From Streptomyces misionensis (GTDB taxonomy: Bacteria; Actinomycetota; Actinomycetes; Streptomycetales; Streptomycetaceae), in contig NZ_FNTD01000004.1 in NCBI RefSeq assembly GCF_900104815.1, positions 4,728,501 to 4,792,500 on the forward strand: a stretch of 64,000 bases of DNA. Reading direction: 5' to 3'. The translations under genes and the position numbers were made by a program. Each line of letters starts with the position of its first letter. Positions within the stretch are counted from its first letter, which is position 1. Below are positions 20,316 through 29,935 of the stretch, in pieces. A model generated the notes under the pieces. It was not told the origin of the DNA, did no database searches, and saw only the letters and a list, made by a program, of their open reading frames with translations.

Positions 20316-21674
20316 GTGGGACGACTCTTCGGCACGGACGGCGTGCGCGGTGTCGCCAACGCGGATCTGACGGCCGAGATGGCCCTCGGCCTCTCCGTGG
20401 CCGCGGCGCATGTGCTGGCCGAGGCGGGCACCTTCGAGGGTCACCGGCCGAAGGCCGTGGTCGGTCGGGACCCGCGGGCGTCCGGGGAGTTCCTGGAGGC
20501 GGCGGTCGTCGCGGGCCTGGCGAGCGCGGGCGTGGACGTCCTGCGGGTCGGGGTGCTGCCGACGCCCGCGGTGGCCCACCTCACCGGCGCGCTCGGCGCC
20601 GACCTCGGCGTGATGCTCTCCGCCAGCCACAACGCCATGCCGGACAACGGAATCAAGTTCTTCGCCCGCGGCGGTCACAAGCTCGCCGACGAGCTGGAGG
20701 ACCGGATCGAGGCGGTGTACGAGTCGCACCGGCACGGCGAGCCGTGGCAGCGGCCGACCGGTGCCGGCGTCGGCCGGGTGCGCTCCTACGACGAGGGCTT
20801 CGAGCAGTACGTCACGCACCTGCTGTCGGTGCTGCCCAACCGGCTGGACGGGCTGAAGATCGTCCTGGACGAAGCGCACGGCGCGGCCTCGGGGGTCTCG
20901 CCGGAGGCGTTCACCCGGGCCGGTGCGCAGGTCGTCACCATCGGCGCCGCGCCGGACGGTCTCAACATCAACGACGGCTGCGGCTCCACGCACCTCGGCC
21001 CGCTGAAGGCGGCCGTGGTCGAGCACGGCGCGGACTTCGGCATCGCGCACGACGGTGACGCCGACCGGTGCCTCGCGGTGGACCACACCGGCGAGGAGGT
21101 CGACGGCGACCAGATCCTCTCCGTGCTCGCCCTCGCGATGCGGGAGCACTCCGCGCTGCGGGCCGACACCGTGGTGGCGACCGTGATGTCCAACCTCGGC
21201 TTCAAGCTGGCGATGGAGAAGGCCGGGATCCGGCTGGTGCAGACGGCCGTGGGCGACCGGTACGTGCTGGAGGAGATGAAGCGGCACGGGTTCGCCCTCG
21301 GCGGCGAGCAGTCCGGGCACGTGATCATCCTCGACCACGCGACGACCGGCGACGGCACGCTGACCGGTCTGCTGCTGGCCGCGCGGGTCGCCGAAAGCGG
21401 CCGTAGCCTGCGGGAGTTGGCGTCCGTGATGGAGCGGCTGCCGCAGGTGCTCATCAATGTGCCCGACGTCGACAAGTCGCGGGTGCGGACCTCCGCGGAC
21501 CTGGCCGCGGCCGTCGTCGAGGCCGAGCGGGAACTCGGGGAGACCGGGCGGGTGTTGCTGCGGCCCTCCGGTACCGAGCCGCTGGTCCGGGTGATGGTCG
21601 AGGCGGCGGACATCGAGCAGGCGCGGTCGGTGGCCGGGCGGCTCGCCGACGCGGTGAAGTCGGCCCTGGGATAG
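20316..21674 (+). CDS. glmM: Phosphoglucosamine mutase
   Basis: GlmM converts glucosamine 6-phosphate to glucosamine 1-phosphate on the way to UDP-GlcNAc. The 452-residue protein has the phosphoserine loop [11 protein letters not shown] (about residues 102-112), the metal loop DGDADRC, and the sugar-phosphate site [12 protein letters not shown]. The GTG start has AGGAGGA at ideal distance. With glmS nearby it supplies peptidoglycan precursors. Confidence 0.98.
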   Translation: MGRLFGTDGVRGVANADLTAEMALGLSVAAAHVLAEAGTFEGHRPKAVVGRDPRASGEFLEAAVVAGLASAGVDVLRVGVLPTPAVAHLTGALGADLGVMLSASHNAMPDNGIKFFARGGHKLADELEDRIEAVYESHRHGEPWQRPTGAGVGRVRSYDEGFEQYVTHLLSVLPNRLDGLKIVLDEAHGAASGVSPEAFTRAGAQVVTIGAAPDGLNINDGCGSTHLGPLKAAVVEHGADFGIAHDGDADRCLAVDHTGEEVDGDQILSVLALAMREHSALRADTVVATVMSNLGFKLAMEKAGIRLVQTAVGDRYVLEEMKRHGFALGGEQSGHVIILDHATTGDGTLTGLLLAARVAESGRSLRELASVMERLPQVLINVPDVDKSRVRTSADLAAAVVEAERELGETGRVLLRPSGTEPLVRVMVEAADIEQARSVAGRLADAVKSALG

Positions 21675-21722
21675 GGCCGGTCCGGGGCGCGGGGAACCGT
21701 TTCGGTCGCTCGCGCCCAACCG

Positions 21723-21750
21723 GCGGGGCCGTACCGCCGCACGGCCCCGC
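21723..21750. terminator. Bidirectional terminator between glmM and the DUF389 gene
   Basis: A 10-bp perfect stem (21723-21732 with 21741-21750) between two converging genes, six bases from the DUF389 stop. Confidence 0.7.
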
Positions 21751-21755
21751 GCGCC

Positions 21756-22685
21756 TCAGCCGTGCCGGCGCCGGCGCCCCCAGAAGTACTTCTGGGCCAG
21801 CAGGGTGAGGGTGCCCGCCAGCACGATGCCCGCGAGGTTCAGCAGGAGCTGTTCGGCCGAGCCGGCGGTCTGGCCGGTGTCGCCGTAGGCCAGGGCCACC
21901 GCCGCGTTGGCGGCGGCCGGGACCGTGGTGACCGAGATGGCGACGCCCACCAGCGCGCCGGACTTGGCGGAGGTCAGGGACAGGGTGCCGGCCACGCCCG
22001 CCAGCAGGGCGACGATGAACGAGAAGGCGTCGGGGGCGTAGACGAACGCGGTGTTGGGGCGGCTGCCTTCCAGGGCGGAGCGCTGGAACAGGCCGACGGC
22101 GTCCATGAACAGGGTGAAGCCGACCGTCACCGCCATCGCCGCCGCGAAGCCCACCAGCAGGGCGGTCAGGGAGCGCAGCGCCAGACGCGGGCGGCGCCGG
22201 ACCAGGGCCGTGGAGATGCCGGCCAGCGGACCGAACTCGGGGCCCACGGCCATCGCGCCGACGATCAGGACCGCGTTGTCCAGCACCACACCGCAGGCCG
22301 CGATCATCGTGGCCAGCGTGATGAAGGCCAGGTAGGTCACCGAGAGGGTGGACTCCTCGTGGGTGGCCTCGGTCAGGCCCTCCCAGAGCACCGCGTCCGC
22401 GCCCTCGCCCGGGGCGTCCCGCTCGGCCTGCTCGGCCCGCCGGGACAGGGTCAGGCCGATCTCCTCGACGGTGATCGCGCCGGTGTCGTCCAGGCCCAGG
22501 TGCCGCAGCCCGGCGATGAGCCCGTCGCCCGCCTCCCGGGCGACGTCGCACAGCACGAGGTCGCCGGCCGGATCGCGGGCGGCCCCCGGTACCACCGCGA
22601 GGTGGGCGGTGCCGACCGTGTCCTCGACCAGTCGCACCACCTCGTCGGTCCGTTCGGCCGGGGTGATCAGGCGCAGATGCAGCAT
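21756..22685 (-). CDS. DUF389 family membrane protein
   Basis: The 309-residue protein begins with a soluble region of about 110 residues, MLHLRLITPAERTDEVVRLV. This is followed by several transmembrane segments, for example FITLATMIAACGVVLDNAVL, and a short basic end. The segment NAVLIVGAMAVGPEFGPLAG is the signature of the uncharacterised hydrophobic DUF389 family. Function is unknown. It converges on glmM. Confidence 0.85.
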   Translation of the reverse strand: MLHLRLITPAERTDEVVRLVEDTVGTAHLAVVPGAARDPAGDLVLCDVAREAGDGLIAGLRHLGLDDTGAITVEEIGLTLSRRAEQAERDAPGEGADAVLWEGLTEATHEESTLSVTYLAFITLATMIAACGVVLDNAVLIVGAMAVGPEFGPLAGISTALVRRRPRLALRSLTALLVGFAAAMAVTVGFTLFMDAVGLFQRSALEGSRPNTAFVYAPDAFSFIVALLAGVAGTLSLTSAKSGALVGVAISVTTVPAAANAAVALAYGDTGQTAGSAEQLLLNLAGIVLAGTLTLLAQKYFWGRRRRHG

Positions 22686-22740
22686 GGCGCCTTTTCTAAC
22701 AGGTGCGCCGTGCCGTCCCCGCCGCCTTCGCCGTCCCGCC

Positions 22741-23730
22741 CTACAGCTTGCGCAGGCGCAGCCGCTGCACCTTGTGGTCCGCTCCCTTGCGGACGATCAG
22801 GGTGGCGCGGCCGCGGGTGGGGGCGATGTTCTCGACCAGGTTGGGCTTGTTGATCGTGCGCCACAGGGCGCGGGCGTAGTCGAGGGCCTCCTCCTCGGAG
22901 ACCTGGGTGTACTTGCGGAAGTACGAGTGGGGGTCCTGGAACGCCGTCTGGCGCAGCTTCCTGAAGCGGCTGAGGTACCAGCGCTCGATGTCCTCGGCGC
23001 TCGCGTCGACGTACACGCTGAAGTCGAAGTAGTCGGCGAGGCCCACCCGGGTGCGGCCGTCCTTGCCGGGCAGCGCGGGCTGGAGGACGTTGAGGCCCTC
23101 CACGATCAGGATGTCGGGGCGGCGGACGGTGAGCTTCTGGTCGGGGACGATGTCGTAGATCAGGTGCGAGTAGACCGGTGCGGTCACCTCGCCCTTGCCG
23201 GCCTTGATGTCGGCGACGAAGCGGGTCAGCGCCCGGCGGTCGTACGACTCGGGGAAGCCCTTGCGGGACATCAGGCCGCGGGCCTCCAGTTCCCGGGTGG
23301 GCAGCAGGAAGCCGTCGGTGGTGACCAGCTCCACGCGCGGGTGCTCGGGCCAGCGGGACAGCAGGGCCTGGAGGAGACGGGCGACGGTGGACTTGCCGAC
23401 GGCGACGGAGCCGGCCACGCCTATGACGAACGGGGTGCCGGACTGCGAGCCCTGCTCGCCGAGGAAGGTGTTCAGCGCGCCTCTGAGGCCGTCGGTGGCG
23501 CCGACGTAGAGGTTCAGCAGCCGGGACAGCGGGAGGTAGATGTCGCGCACCTCGTCCAGGTCGATCACATCGCCCAGACCGCGCAGCTTCTCCACCTCCT
23601 CGGCGGTGAGCGGCAGCGGCGTCTTGTCGCGCAGCGCGCTCCACTCGGCTCGGGTGAGGTCGACGTAGGGAGTCGCCTCCGGCCTGTGCCGGTGGGCGCT
23701 CCGGGGCATCGAGGGGACCGGTGAGATCAC
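22741..23730 (-). CDS. coaA: Pantothenate kinase, type I
   Basis: CoaA makes 4'-phosphopantothenate, the first committed step of coenzyme A synthesis. The 329-residue protein has the P-loop [12 protein letters not shown] (about residues 97-108) and the family stretches TTDGFLLPT and EGLNVLQPA. Type I enzymes are feedback-inhibited by CoA. The start [14 protein letters not shown] is kept; a second Met lies seven residues in. It is divergent from glmS. Confidence 0.97.
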   Translation of the reverse strand: MISPVPSMPRSAHRHRPEATPYVDLTRAEWSALRDKTPLPLTAEEVEKLRGLGDVIDLDEVRDIYLPLSRLLNLYVGATDGLRGALNTFLGEQGSQSGTPFVIGVAGSVAVGKSTVARLLQALLSRWPEHPRVELVTTDGFLLPTRELEARGLMSRKGFPESYDRRALTRFVADIKAGKGEVTAPVYSHLIYDIVPDQKLTVRRPDILIVEGLNVLQPALPGKDGRTRVGLADYFDFSVYVDASAEDIERWYLSRFRKLRQTAFQDPHSYFRKYTQVSEEEALDYARALWRTINKPNLVENIAPTRGRATLIVRKGADHKVQRLRLRKL

Positions 23731-23892
23731 ATTCCATTGTTAACGGAGTTCGAACGGCACGGGAGGTGGGGTCCGTCACGCGACTCGGCCGCCCCGTCAC
23801 GCGCGCCGCGCCGGCCCGGGCGGACCCTCGTATGCCCGTGGGAATTTCCGAATTCGGGCAGGGAGTGACGGTTTCCGGCGCGGGGCGGACCG

Positions 23893-23898
23893 TAGGCT
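23893..23898 (+). promoter_or_regulatory. -10 box for leaderless glmS mRNA
   Basis: TAGGCT ends seven bases before the glmS ATG at 23906, and no Shine-Dalgarno lies between, so transcription probably starts at the A of the start codon. Confidence 0.55.
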
Positions 23899-23905
23899 GC
23901 GGCCC

Positions 23906-25753
23906 ATGTGCGGAATCGTGGGATACGTAGGGTCGCAGTCGGCGCTCGATGTCGTGATGGCCGGGCTGAAGCGGCTGGAGTACCGGGGTTACGACTCGGC
24001 GGGCGTCGCCCTGCCGGCGGACGGCGGTCTGGCCGCCGCGAAGAAGGCCGGGAAACTGGTCAACCTGGAGAAGGAACTGGTCGAGCGGCCGCTGCCGGCC
24101 GGTTCGACGGGCATCGGGCACACCCGCTGGGCCACCCATGGCGGCCCCACGGACGACAACGCGCACCCGCACCTCGACAACGCGGGCCGGGTCGCCGTCG
24201 TCCACAACGGCATCATCGAGAACTTCGCGGTGCTCCGGGCCGAGCTGGCCGAGCGCGGCCACGTGCTGAACTCCGAGACCGACACCGAGGTCGTCGCCCA
24301 TCTGCTGGCCGAGGAGTACTCGGTGACCGGCGACCTCGCCGAGGCGATGCGGCTGGTGTGCCGGCGCCTGGAGGGCGCGTTCACGCTGGTCGCGGTGCAC
24401 GCCGACGCCCCGGACGTGGTGGTCGGCGCGCGTCGCAACTCCCCGCTGGTGGTCGGCGTCGGCGAGGGCGAGGCGTTCCTGGCCTCGGACGTCGCCGCGT
24501 TCATCGCGCACACCCGCTCGGCGATCGAGCTGGGCCAGGACCAGGTGGTGGAGCTGCGCCGGGACGGCGTGACCGTCACCGGCTTCGACGGCCGCCCCGC
24601 CGAGGTGCACTCCTACCACGTGGACTGGGACGCCTCGGCCGCCGAGAAGGACGGCTACGACTACTTCATGCTCAAGGAGATCGCCGAGCAGCCCAAGGCG
24701 GTCGCCGACACCCTCCTCGGCCGGATCGACCCGTCCGGTTCGCTCACCCTGGACGAGCTGCGGATCTCCCCGTCCGAGCTGCGCGAGACCGACAAGGTCG
24801 TGATCGTGGCATGCGGTACGGCCTTCCACGCCGGGCTGATCGCCAAGTACGCCATCGAGCACTGGACGCGCATCCCCTGCGAGGTGGAGCTGGCCAGCGA
24901 GTTCCGCTACCGGGACCCGATCCTGGGCAGCCGCTCCCTGGTGATCGCCATCTCCCAGTCCGGCGAGACCATGGACACCCTGATGGCCCTGCGGCACGCC
25001 CGCGAGCAGGGCTCCAAGGTGCTGGCCATCTGCAACACCAACGGCTCCACCATCCCGCGCGAGTCGGACGCGGTGCTCTACACGCACGCCGGGCCCGAGG
25101 TCGCCGTCGCCTCCACCAAGGCGTTCCTCACCCAGCTGATCGCCTGCTACCTGGTCGCCCTCTACCTGGGCCAGGTGCGCGGCACCAAGTGGGGCGACGA
25201 GGTGCAGGCCGTGATCAAGGACCTGTCCCGGATCTCGGTCGAGGTCGAGCGCGTCCTGGAGACCATGGAGCCGGTACGGGCGCTGGCCCGCACCCTGGCC
25301 GCCAAGGACACCGTGCTCTTCCTGGGCCGGCACGTCGGCTACCCGGTCGCCCTCGAAGGCGCGCTCAAGCTCAAGGAACTCGCCTACATGCACGCCGAGG
25401 GCTTCGCGGCGGGCGAGCTGAAGCACGGCCCGATCGCGCTGATCGAGGAGGACATGCCGGTGGTGGTGGTCGTGCCGTCGCCGCGCGGCCGCTCCCTCCT
25501 GCACGACAAGATCGTCTCCAACATCCAGGAGATCCGGGCGCGCGGGGCGCGCACCATCGTGATCGCCGAGGAGGGGGACGAGGCGGTCGTCCCGTACGCC
25601 GACCACCTGATCCGCATCCCGGCCACGCCCACCCTGCTGCAACCGGTGGTGGCCACCGTGCCGCTCCAGGTCTTCGCCTGCGAGCTGGCCGCCGCGCGGG
25701 GCAACGAGGTGGACCAGCCGCGGAACCTGGCGAAGTCGGTGACGGTCGAGTAG
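23906..25753 (+). CDS. glmS: Glutamine-fructose-6-phosphate aminotransferase
   Basis: GlmS makes glucosamine 6-phosphate from fructose 6-phosphate and glutamine. The 615-residue protein begins MCGIVGYVG, with Cys2 as the glutaminase nucleophile after Met removal. The amidotransferase domain spans about 1-225 (HTRWATHG, HNGIIEN), then two SIS domains (CGTAFHAG, SQSGETMDT) and the C-terminal NLAKSVTVE. No ribozyme leader fits, because the promoter lies right at the start codon. Confidence 0.98.
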   Translation: MCGIVGYVGSQSALDVVMAGLKRLEYRGYDSAGVALPADGGLAAAKKAGKLVNLEKELVERPLPAGSTGIGHTRWATHGGPTDDNAHPHLDNAGRVAVVHNGIIENFAVLRAELAERGHVLNSETDTEVVAHLLAEEYSVTGDLAEAMRLVCRRLEGAFTLVAVHADAPDVVVGARRNSPLVVGVGEGEAFLASDVAAFIAHTRSAIELGQDQVVELRRDGVTVTGFDGRPAEVHSYHVDWDASAAEKDGYDYFMLKEIAEQPKAVADTLLGRIDPSGSLTLDELRISPSELRETDKVVIVACGTAFHAGLIAKYAIEHWTRIPCEVELASEFRYRDPILGSRSLVIAISQSGETMDTLMALRHAREQGSKVLAICNTNGSTIPRESDAVLYTHAGPEVAVASTKAFLTQLIACYLVALYLGQVRGTKWGDEVQAVIKDLSRISVEVERVLETMEPVRALARTLAAKDTVLFLGRHVGYPVALEGALKLKELAYMHAEGFAAGELKHGPIALIEEDMPVVVVVPSPRGRSLLHDKIVSNIQEIRARGARTIVIAEEGDEAVVPYADHLIRIPATPTLLQPVVATVPLQVFACELAAARGNEVDQPRNLAKSVTVE

Positions 25754-25768
25754 CGCCGCCGCCGTCGC

Positions 25769-26560
25769 TCAGTGGACGGAGAAGCCTCCGTCCACGCAGA
25801 TCGACTGGCCCGTGACGTAGGCGGAGGCGCGGCTCGCGAGGAAGACGGCCGCGCCCGCGAAGTCCCCGGCGAGGCCGTTGCGCCCGGTCATGGTGCGCGC
25901 GGCCAGCGCCGCCACGCGCTCCGGGTCGGCCGACAGCCGGGCGTTGAGCGGGGTCATCACGAAGCCCGGCACCAGGGTGTTGCAGGTGACCCCGTACGGC
26001 GACCAGGCCTCCGCCTGGGAGCGGGCCAGCGACTCCAGGGCGCCCTTGGAGACGCCGTACGCGCCGCTCGACACGAACGCGCGGTGCGCCTGCTGGGAGC
26101 TGATGTGGATGATCCGGCCGAAGCCGCGCTCGGCCATGCCGGGCCCGAACCGCCGGCCCAGCAGGAAGGGCGCCTCCAGGTTCACGGCCATGGTGGCGTC
26201 CCAGACGTCCTCGTCCAGCTCGTCCATCGGGGGCCGCAGATTGATCCCGGCGCAGTTGACGAGGATGTCGGGCTCCCCGTACACGGCCGCCGCCTCCTCG
26301 GCCACCGCCCGCACCCCTTCGCGGCTGCCCAGATCGCCCGCGACCCAGGCGGCCCGGCACCCGTCGGCCGTCAGCTCGCCGACGGTGGCGGCCAGTTGCT
26401 CCTCGCCGCGGGCCACGGCCACCACGCCGGCGCCGGCCCGGGCCAGTGCCCCGGTGATGGCCCGGCCGATGCCGGAACTGCCGCCGGTCACCACGGCGAC
26501 GCGGCCGTCGAGCGAGAACAGGTCGGCGAGGTAGGACTGTTGGGACGCGGTGCTGGTCAT
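25769..26560 (-). CDS. Short-chain dehydrogenase/reductase
   Basis: A 263-residue classical SDR with the nucleotide-binding motif TGGSSGIGRA (about residues 25-34), NNAG-type strand as VNCAGIN, and the catalytic YGVSK. It ends in GQSICVDGGFSVH, as in 3-oxoacyl-ACP or gluconate 5-dehydrogenase type enzymes. The substrate cannot be told. It is divergent from acpS with 49 bases between starts. Confidence 0.88.
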   Translation of the reverse strand: MTSTASQQSYLADLFSLDGRVAVVTGGSSGIGRAITGALARAGAGVVAVARGEEQLAATVGELTADGCRAAWVAGDLGSREGVRAVAEEAAAVYGEPDILVNCAGINLRPPMDELDEDVWDATMAVNLEAPFLLGRRFGPGMAERGFGRIIHISSQQAHRAFVSSGAYGVSKGALESLARSQAEAWSPYGVTCNTLVPGFVMTPLNARLSADPERVAALAARTMTGRNGLAGDFAGAAVFLASRASAYVTGQSICVDGGFSVH

Positions 26561-26596
26561 GGCCGAAGCGTAGAGGGCGTACCGGTGCCGTCTGTC

Positions 26597-26602
26597 TAGG
26601 GT
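26597..26602 (+). promoter_or_regulatory. -10 box for leaderless acpS mRNA
   Basis: TAGGGT ends seven bases before the ATG at 26610 with no Shine-Dalgarno, which supports both that start and a leaderless transcript. Confidence 0.5.
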
Positions 26603-26609
26603 GCTGTCC

Positions 26610-26981
26610 ATGAGCATCATCGGAGTCGGGATCGACGTGGCGGAGATCGACCGCTTCCGGGCGTCCCTGGAGCGCACCCCCCAGCTGGCCGACCGGCTGT
26701 TCGTGACACAGGAGTTGCTGCTGCCCAGCGGGGAGCGGCGCGGCATCGCCTCGCTGGCGGCCCGGTTCGCCGCGAAGGAGGCGCTGGCCAAGGCGCTCGG
26801 CGCGCCGCCCGGACTGCTGTGGACGGACGCCGAGGTGTACGTCGAGGACAGCGGGCGGCCCCGGCTGCGGGTGCGCGGAAGCGTGGCCGCGCGCGCCGCG
26901 GAGCTGGGGGTGCGGTCCTGGCACGTGTCCCTCAGCCATGACGCGGGCGTCGCCTCGGCCGTGGTGATCGCCGAGGGCTGA
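26610..26981 (+). CDS. acpS: Holo-[acyl-carrier-protein] synthase
   Basis: AcpS transfers 4'-phosphopantetheine from CoA to acyl carrier proteins. The 123-residue protein has both metal-site motifs, [12 protein letters not shown] (Asp at about 8) and [13 protein letters not shown] (Glu), and the C-terminal SLSHD. coaA, for CoA synthesis, is nearby. Confidence 0.96.
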   Translation: MSIIGVGIDVAEIDRFRASLERTPQLADRLFVTQELLLPSGERRGIASLAARFAAKEALAKALGAPPGLLWTDAEVYVEDSGRPRLRVRGSVAARAAELGVRSWHVSLSHDAGVASAVVIAEG

Positions 26982-27028
26982 GCGGGCCCGGGTGTGGCCG
27001 GTGGGGGTTACGGGGCACACTCGGTGCC

Positions 27029-28459
27029 ATGCGGAGTGCGTACGGCGTGGAGACGGTACGGGCGGCCGAGCGGGCCCTGATGGCGCGGCTGCCGGAGGGG
27101 GCGCTGATGCAGCGGGCGGCCGCCGGTCTCGCCGCCGCCTGCGCCGAACTGCTGGGCAAGGTGTACGGCAGCCGGGTGGTCCTGCTCGTGGGCAGCGGCG
27201 ACAACGGCGGCGACGCGCTGTACGCGGGCGCCCGGCTGGCGCGCCGGGGGGCCGGGGTGACGGCCGTGCTCCTCGCGCCCGAGCGGGCGCACGCCGAAGG
27301 GCTGGCCGCGCTGCTGCGGGCCGGCGGCGTCGTCGGCGCGGCCGGCTCCGCCGAGGAGGTGCTGCTGCGGGCCGATCTCGTCGTGGACGGCATCGTCGGG
27401 ATCGGCGGCAGGGGCGGGCTGCGGCCCGAGGCCGCGCGGCTGGTGGAGACGGTGCGGCGGTCCCGGGCCGCCGTGGTGGCGGTGGACCTGCCGAGCGGGG
27501 TCGAGGCGGACACCGGGGAGGTGCGGGGGGCCGCCGTGCGGGCGGACCTCACCGTCACCTTCGGGACGTACAAGCCCGGACTGCTGGTGGATCCGGCGCG
27601 GGAGCACGCCGGGGTGGTGCGGCTGGTCGACATCGGCCTGGAGCTGCCCGCCGAGGCCGAGCTGGAGGCGCTCCAGCACGCGGACGTGGCGCGGCTGCTG
27701 CCGGTGCCCGCGGCCGAGAGCGACAAGTACCGGCGGGGCGTGGTCGGGATCGCGGCCGGGTCCGCGCGCTATCCGGGCGCCGCGGTGCTCGCCGTCGCCG
27801 GGGCGCTGCGCGGCGGCGCCGGGGCCGTGCGCTACGTCGGCCCGGCCGCGGAGGCGGTCATCGCCCGCTTCCCGGAGACTCTGGTCTCCGACCGGGGCCC
27901 GGCCAAGGCGGGCCGGGTGCAGGCGTGGGTGACCGGACCGGGCGCCGGGGACGACGCGGCGACCGTCGCCGAGGTGCTGGCCGCCGAGGTGCCGGTGCTG
28001 CTGGACGCGGACGGGCTGCGCCTCGCGGAACGGGACGCCGTACGGGCGCGCACGGCGCCCACCCTGATGACACCGCACGCGGGGGAGGCCGCCGCGCTGC
28101 TGGGGGTGGCCCGCGAGGAGGTCGAGGGCGCCCGCCTCGCCGCGGCGCGCGAACTGGCGGCGGTCTACCGGGCGACGGTGCTGCTCAAGGGCTCGACCAC
28201 GCTGGTCGCCGACGCGGCGGGCGGCGCGGTACGGGTGAACGCCACCGGCACCGGCTGGCTCGCCACCGCCGGCAGCGGCGATGTTCTCTCCGGTCTCGGC
28301 GGTTCCCTGCTGGCCTCGGGGCTGACCGCGCGGGACGCGGGGAGTGCCGCCGCGTACCTGCACGGCCTGGCGGGCCGGTTCGCGTCCGAGGGCGCTCCGG
28401 CGGGCGCCCATGACGTGGCGGACCGCATTCCGCGGGCGTGGCGGGACGTCAGGCGCTGA
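27029..28459 (+). CDS. nnr: Bifunctional NAD(P)H-hydrate epimerase / ADP-dependent dehydratase
   Basis: This enzyme repairs hydrated NADH and NADPH. The 476-residue protein is a fusion: the YjeF N-terminal epimerase domain (about 1-210, with GSGDNGGDALYAG) and the ribokinase-like dehydratase (about 215-470, with LMTPHAGEAAALL and TGWLATAGSGDVLSG). It lies 47 bases after acpS, and alr follows 217 bases later. Confidence 0.96.
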   Translation: MRSAYGVETVRAAERALMARLPEGALMQRAAAGLAAACAELLGKVYGSRVVLLVGSGDNGGDALYAGARLARRGAGVTAVLLAPERAHAEGLAALLRAGGVVGAAGSAEEVLLRADLVVDGIVGIGGRGGLRPEAARLVETVRRSRAAVVAVDLPSGVEADTGEVRGAAVRADLTVTFGTYKPGLLVDPAREHAGVVRLVDIGLELPAEAELEALQHADVARLLPVPAAESDKYRRGVVGIAAGSARYPGAAVLAVAGALRGGAGAVRYVGPAAEAVIARFPETLVSDRGPAKAGRVQAWVTGPGAGDDAATVAEVLAAEVPVLLDADGLRLAERDAVRARTAPTLMTPHAGEAAALLGVAREEVEGARLAAARELAAVYRATVLLKGSTTLVADAAGGAVRVNATGTGWLATAGSGDVLSGLGGSLLASGLTARDAGSAAAYLHGLAGRFASEGAPAGAHDVADRIPRAWRDVRR

Positions 28460-28483
28460 GCGGGGCGGCGCCGGGTTCACCGC

Positions 28484-28542
28484 GCCGGGCGGGGGCGGGC
28501 GCCGAGTCCCCGTGCCGGGCGGGGCGGGCGCCGAGTCCCGGT
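28484..28542. repeat. Tandem 29/30-bp repeat between nnr and alr
   Basis: Two adjacent near-identical units (28484-28513, 30 bp; 28514-28542, 29 bp) share GCCGGGCGG...GGGCGCCGAGTCCC and differ by one G-tract base and one substitution. The gap (28460-28676) otherwise holds no gene. It looks like a recent slippage duplication. Confidence 0.8.
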
Positions 28543-28676
28543 GCCGCACGCGGACGTGGCGCCCCGTCAGACACGTCCGGTCCGCAGCCCGCGCGCCGTC
28601 GTACCGCGCATCCCGGCGGCCCCGTGGCCGACACCACGATCCGGCCGGTACCGCGCTCTGAGAGACTGGGGGCGCC

Positions 28677-29846
28677 ATGACTGAGACAGCAGCTGTGCCG
28701 ACCGCCCCCCTGCGCGCCCGCGCCGAGATCGATCTGGGCGCCCTGCGCGCCAATGTGCGGACCCTGCGGGCCCGGGTGGGGGACGTGGCCGTGATGGCCG
28801 TCGTGAAGGCCGACGGATACGGGCACGGCGCGGTGCGCTGCGCCCGCGCGGCCGTCGAGGCCGGGGCCACCTGGCTCGGCACCGCCACGCCCGAGGAGGC
28901 CCTCGCGCTGCGCGCGGCCGGGCTCACCCAGCGCACGCTGTGCTGGCTGTGGGTGCCCGGCGGGCCCTGGCGGCAGGCGATCGAGGCCGACGTCGACGTG
29001 TCGCTCAGCGGGATGTGGGCGCTGCGGGAGGTCACCGAGGCCGCCCGCGCGGCCGGGCGGACCGCACGGGTCCAGCTGAAGGCGGACACCGGGCTCGGCC
29101 GCAACGGCTGCCAGCCCGGCGCCGACTGGGAGGAACTGGTCGCCGCCGCCCTGCGCGCCGAGACCGAGGGCCTGGTCCGGGTCACCGGCCTGTGGTCCCA
29201 CTTCGCCTGCGCCGACGAGCCCGGCCACCCCTCCATCGCCGCCCAGCTCACCCGCTTCCGGGAGATGGTGGCCTATGCCGAGGAGCGGGGCGTCCGCCCC
29301 GAGGTGCGGCACATCGCCAACTCGCCCGCCACGCTCACCCTCCCCGAGACCCACTTCGACCTGGTCCGCCCGGGCATCGCCATGTACGGCCTGTCGCCCA
29401 GCCCCGAGATCGGCACCCCCGGGGACTTCGGGCTGCGCCCGGTGATGACGCTCAGCGCCTCGCTGGCACTGGTCAAGCACGTGCCGGGCGAGCACGGCGT
29501 CAGCTACGGCCACCACTACGTCACCCCCGGCCCCACCACCCTCGGCCTCGTCCCGCTCGGCTACGGCGACGGCGTCCCGCGGCACGCCTCCGGCGCGGGC
29601 CCGGTGCTGGTCGACGGCAAGTGGCGGACGGCGGCCGGGCGGGTCGCCATGGACCAGTTCGTGGTGGACCTCGGCGGCGACGAACCGCCGGTCGGCTCGC
29701 AGGCCGTGCTGTTCGGGCCCGGCGACCGCGGCGAGCCCACCGCCGAGGACTGGGCGGCGGCCTGCGGCACGATCGGATACGAGATCGTCACGCGCATCGG
29801 AAGCCGCGTGCCCCGCGTCTACGTCAACGAGGAAGAGCGCGGATAA
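28677..29846 (+). CDS. alr: Alanine racemase
   Basis: Alr interconverts L- and D-alanine for peptidoglycan. The 389-residue protein has the PLP lysine in VVKADGYGHG (K44) and the second base Tyr in GVSYGHHY (Y277), with RPGIAMYG and GYGDG also conserved. It sits with glmM and glmS in a cell-wall precursor neighbourhood. Confidence 0.98.
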   Translation: MTETAAVPTAPLRARAEIDLGALRANVRTLRARVGDVAVMAVVKADGYGHGAVRCARAAVEAGATWLGTATPEEALALRAAGLTQRTLCWLWVPGGPWRQAIEADVDVSLSGMWALREVTEAARAAGRTARVQLKADTGLGRNGCQPGADWEELVAAALRAETEGLVRVTGLWSHFACADEPGHPSIAAQLTRFREMVAYAEERGVRPEVRHIANSPATLTLPETHFDLVRPGIAMYGLSPSPEIGTPGDFGLRPVMTLSASLALVKHVPGEHGVSYGHHYVTPGPTTLGLVPLGYGDGVPRHASGAGPVLVDGKWRTAAGRVAMDQFVVDLGGDEPPVGSQAVLFGPGDRGEPTAEDWAAACGTIGYEIVTRIGSRVPRVYVNEEERG

Positions 29847-29935
29847 CCCGTTCGGGACTGCCGGCCGGCACAGCGGTCACCCAGGCACCGCGGGCCTGTC
29901 CCAACGAACACCTGTACGGCGAGGAGGAGCGGTAC

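Noticed and set aside
23906..25753. glmS ribozyme
   Set aside because: The promoter lies directly at the glmS start codon and no ribozyme core is present upstream.
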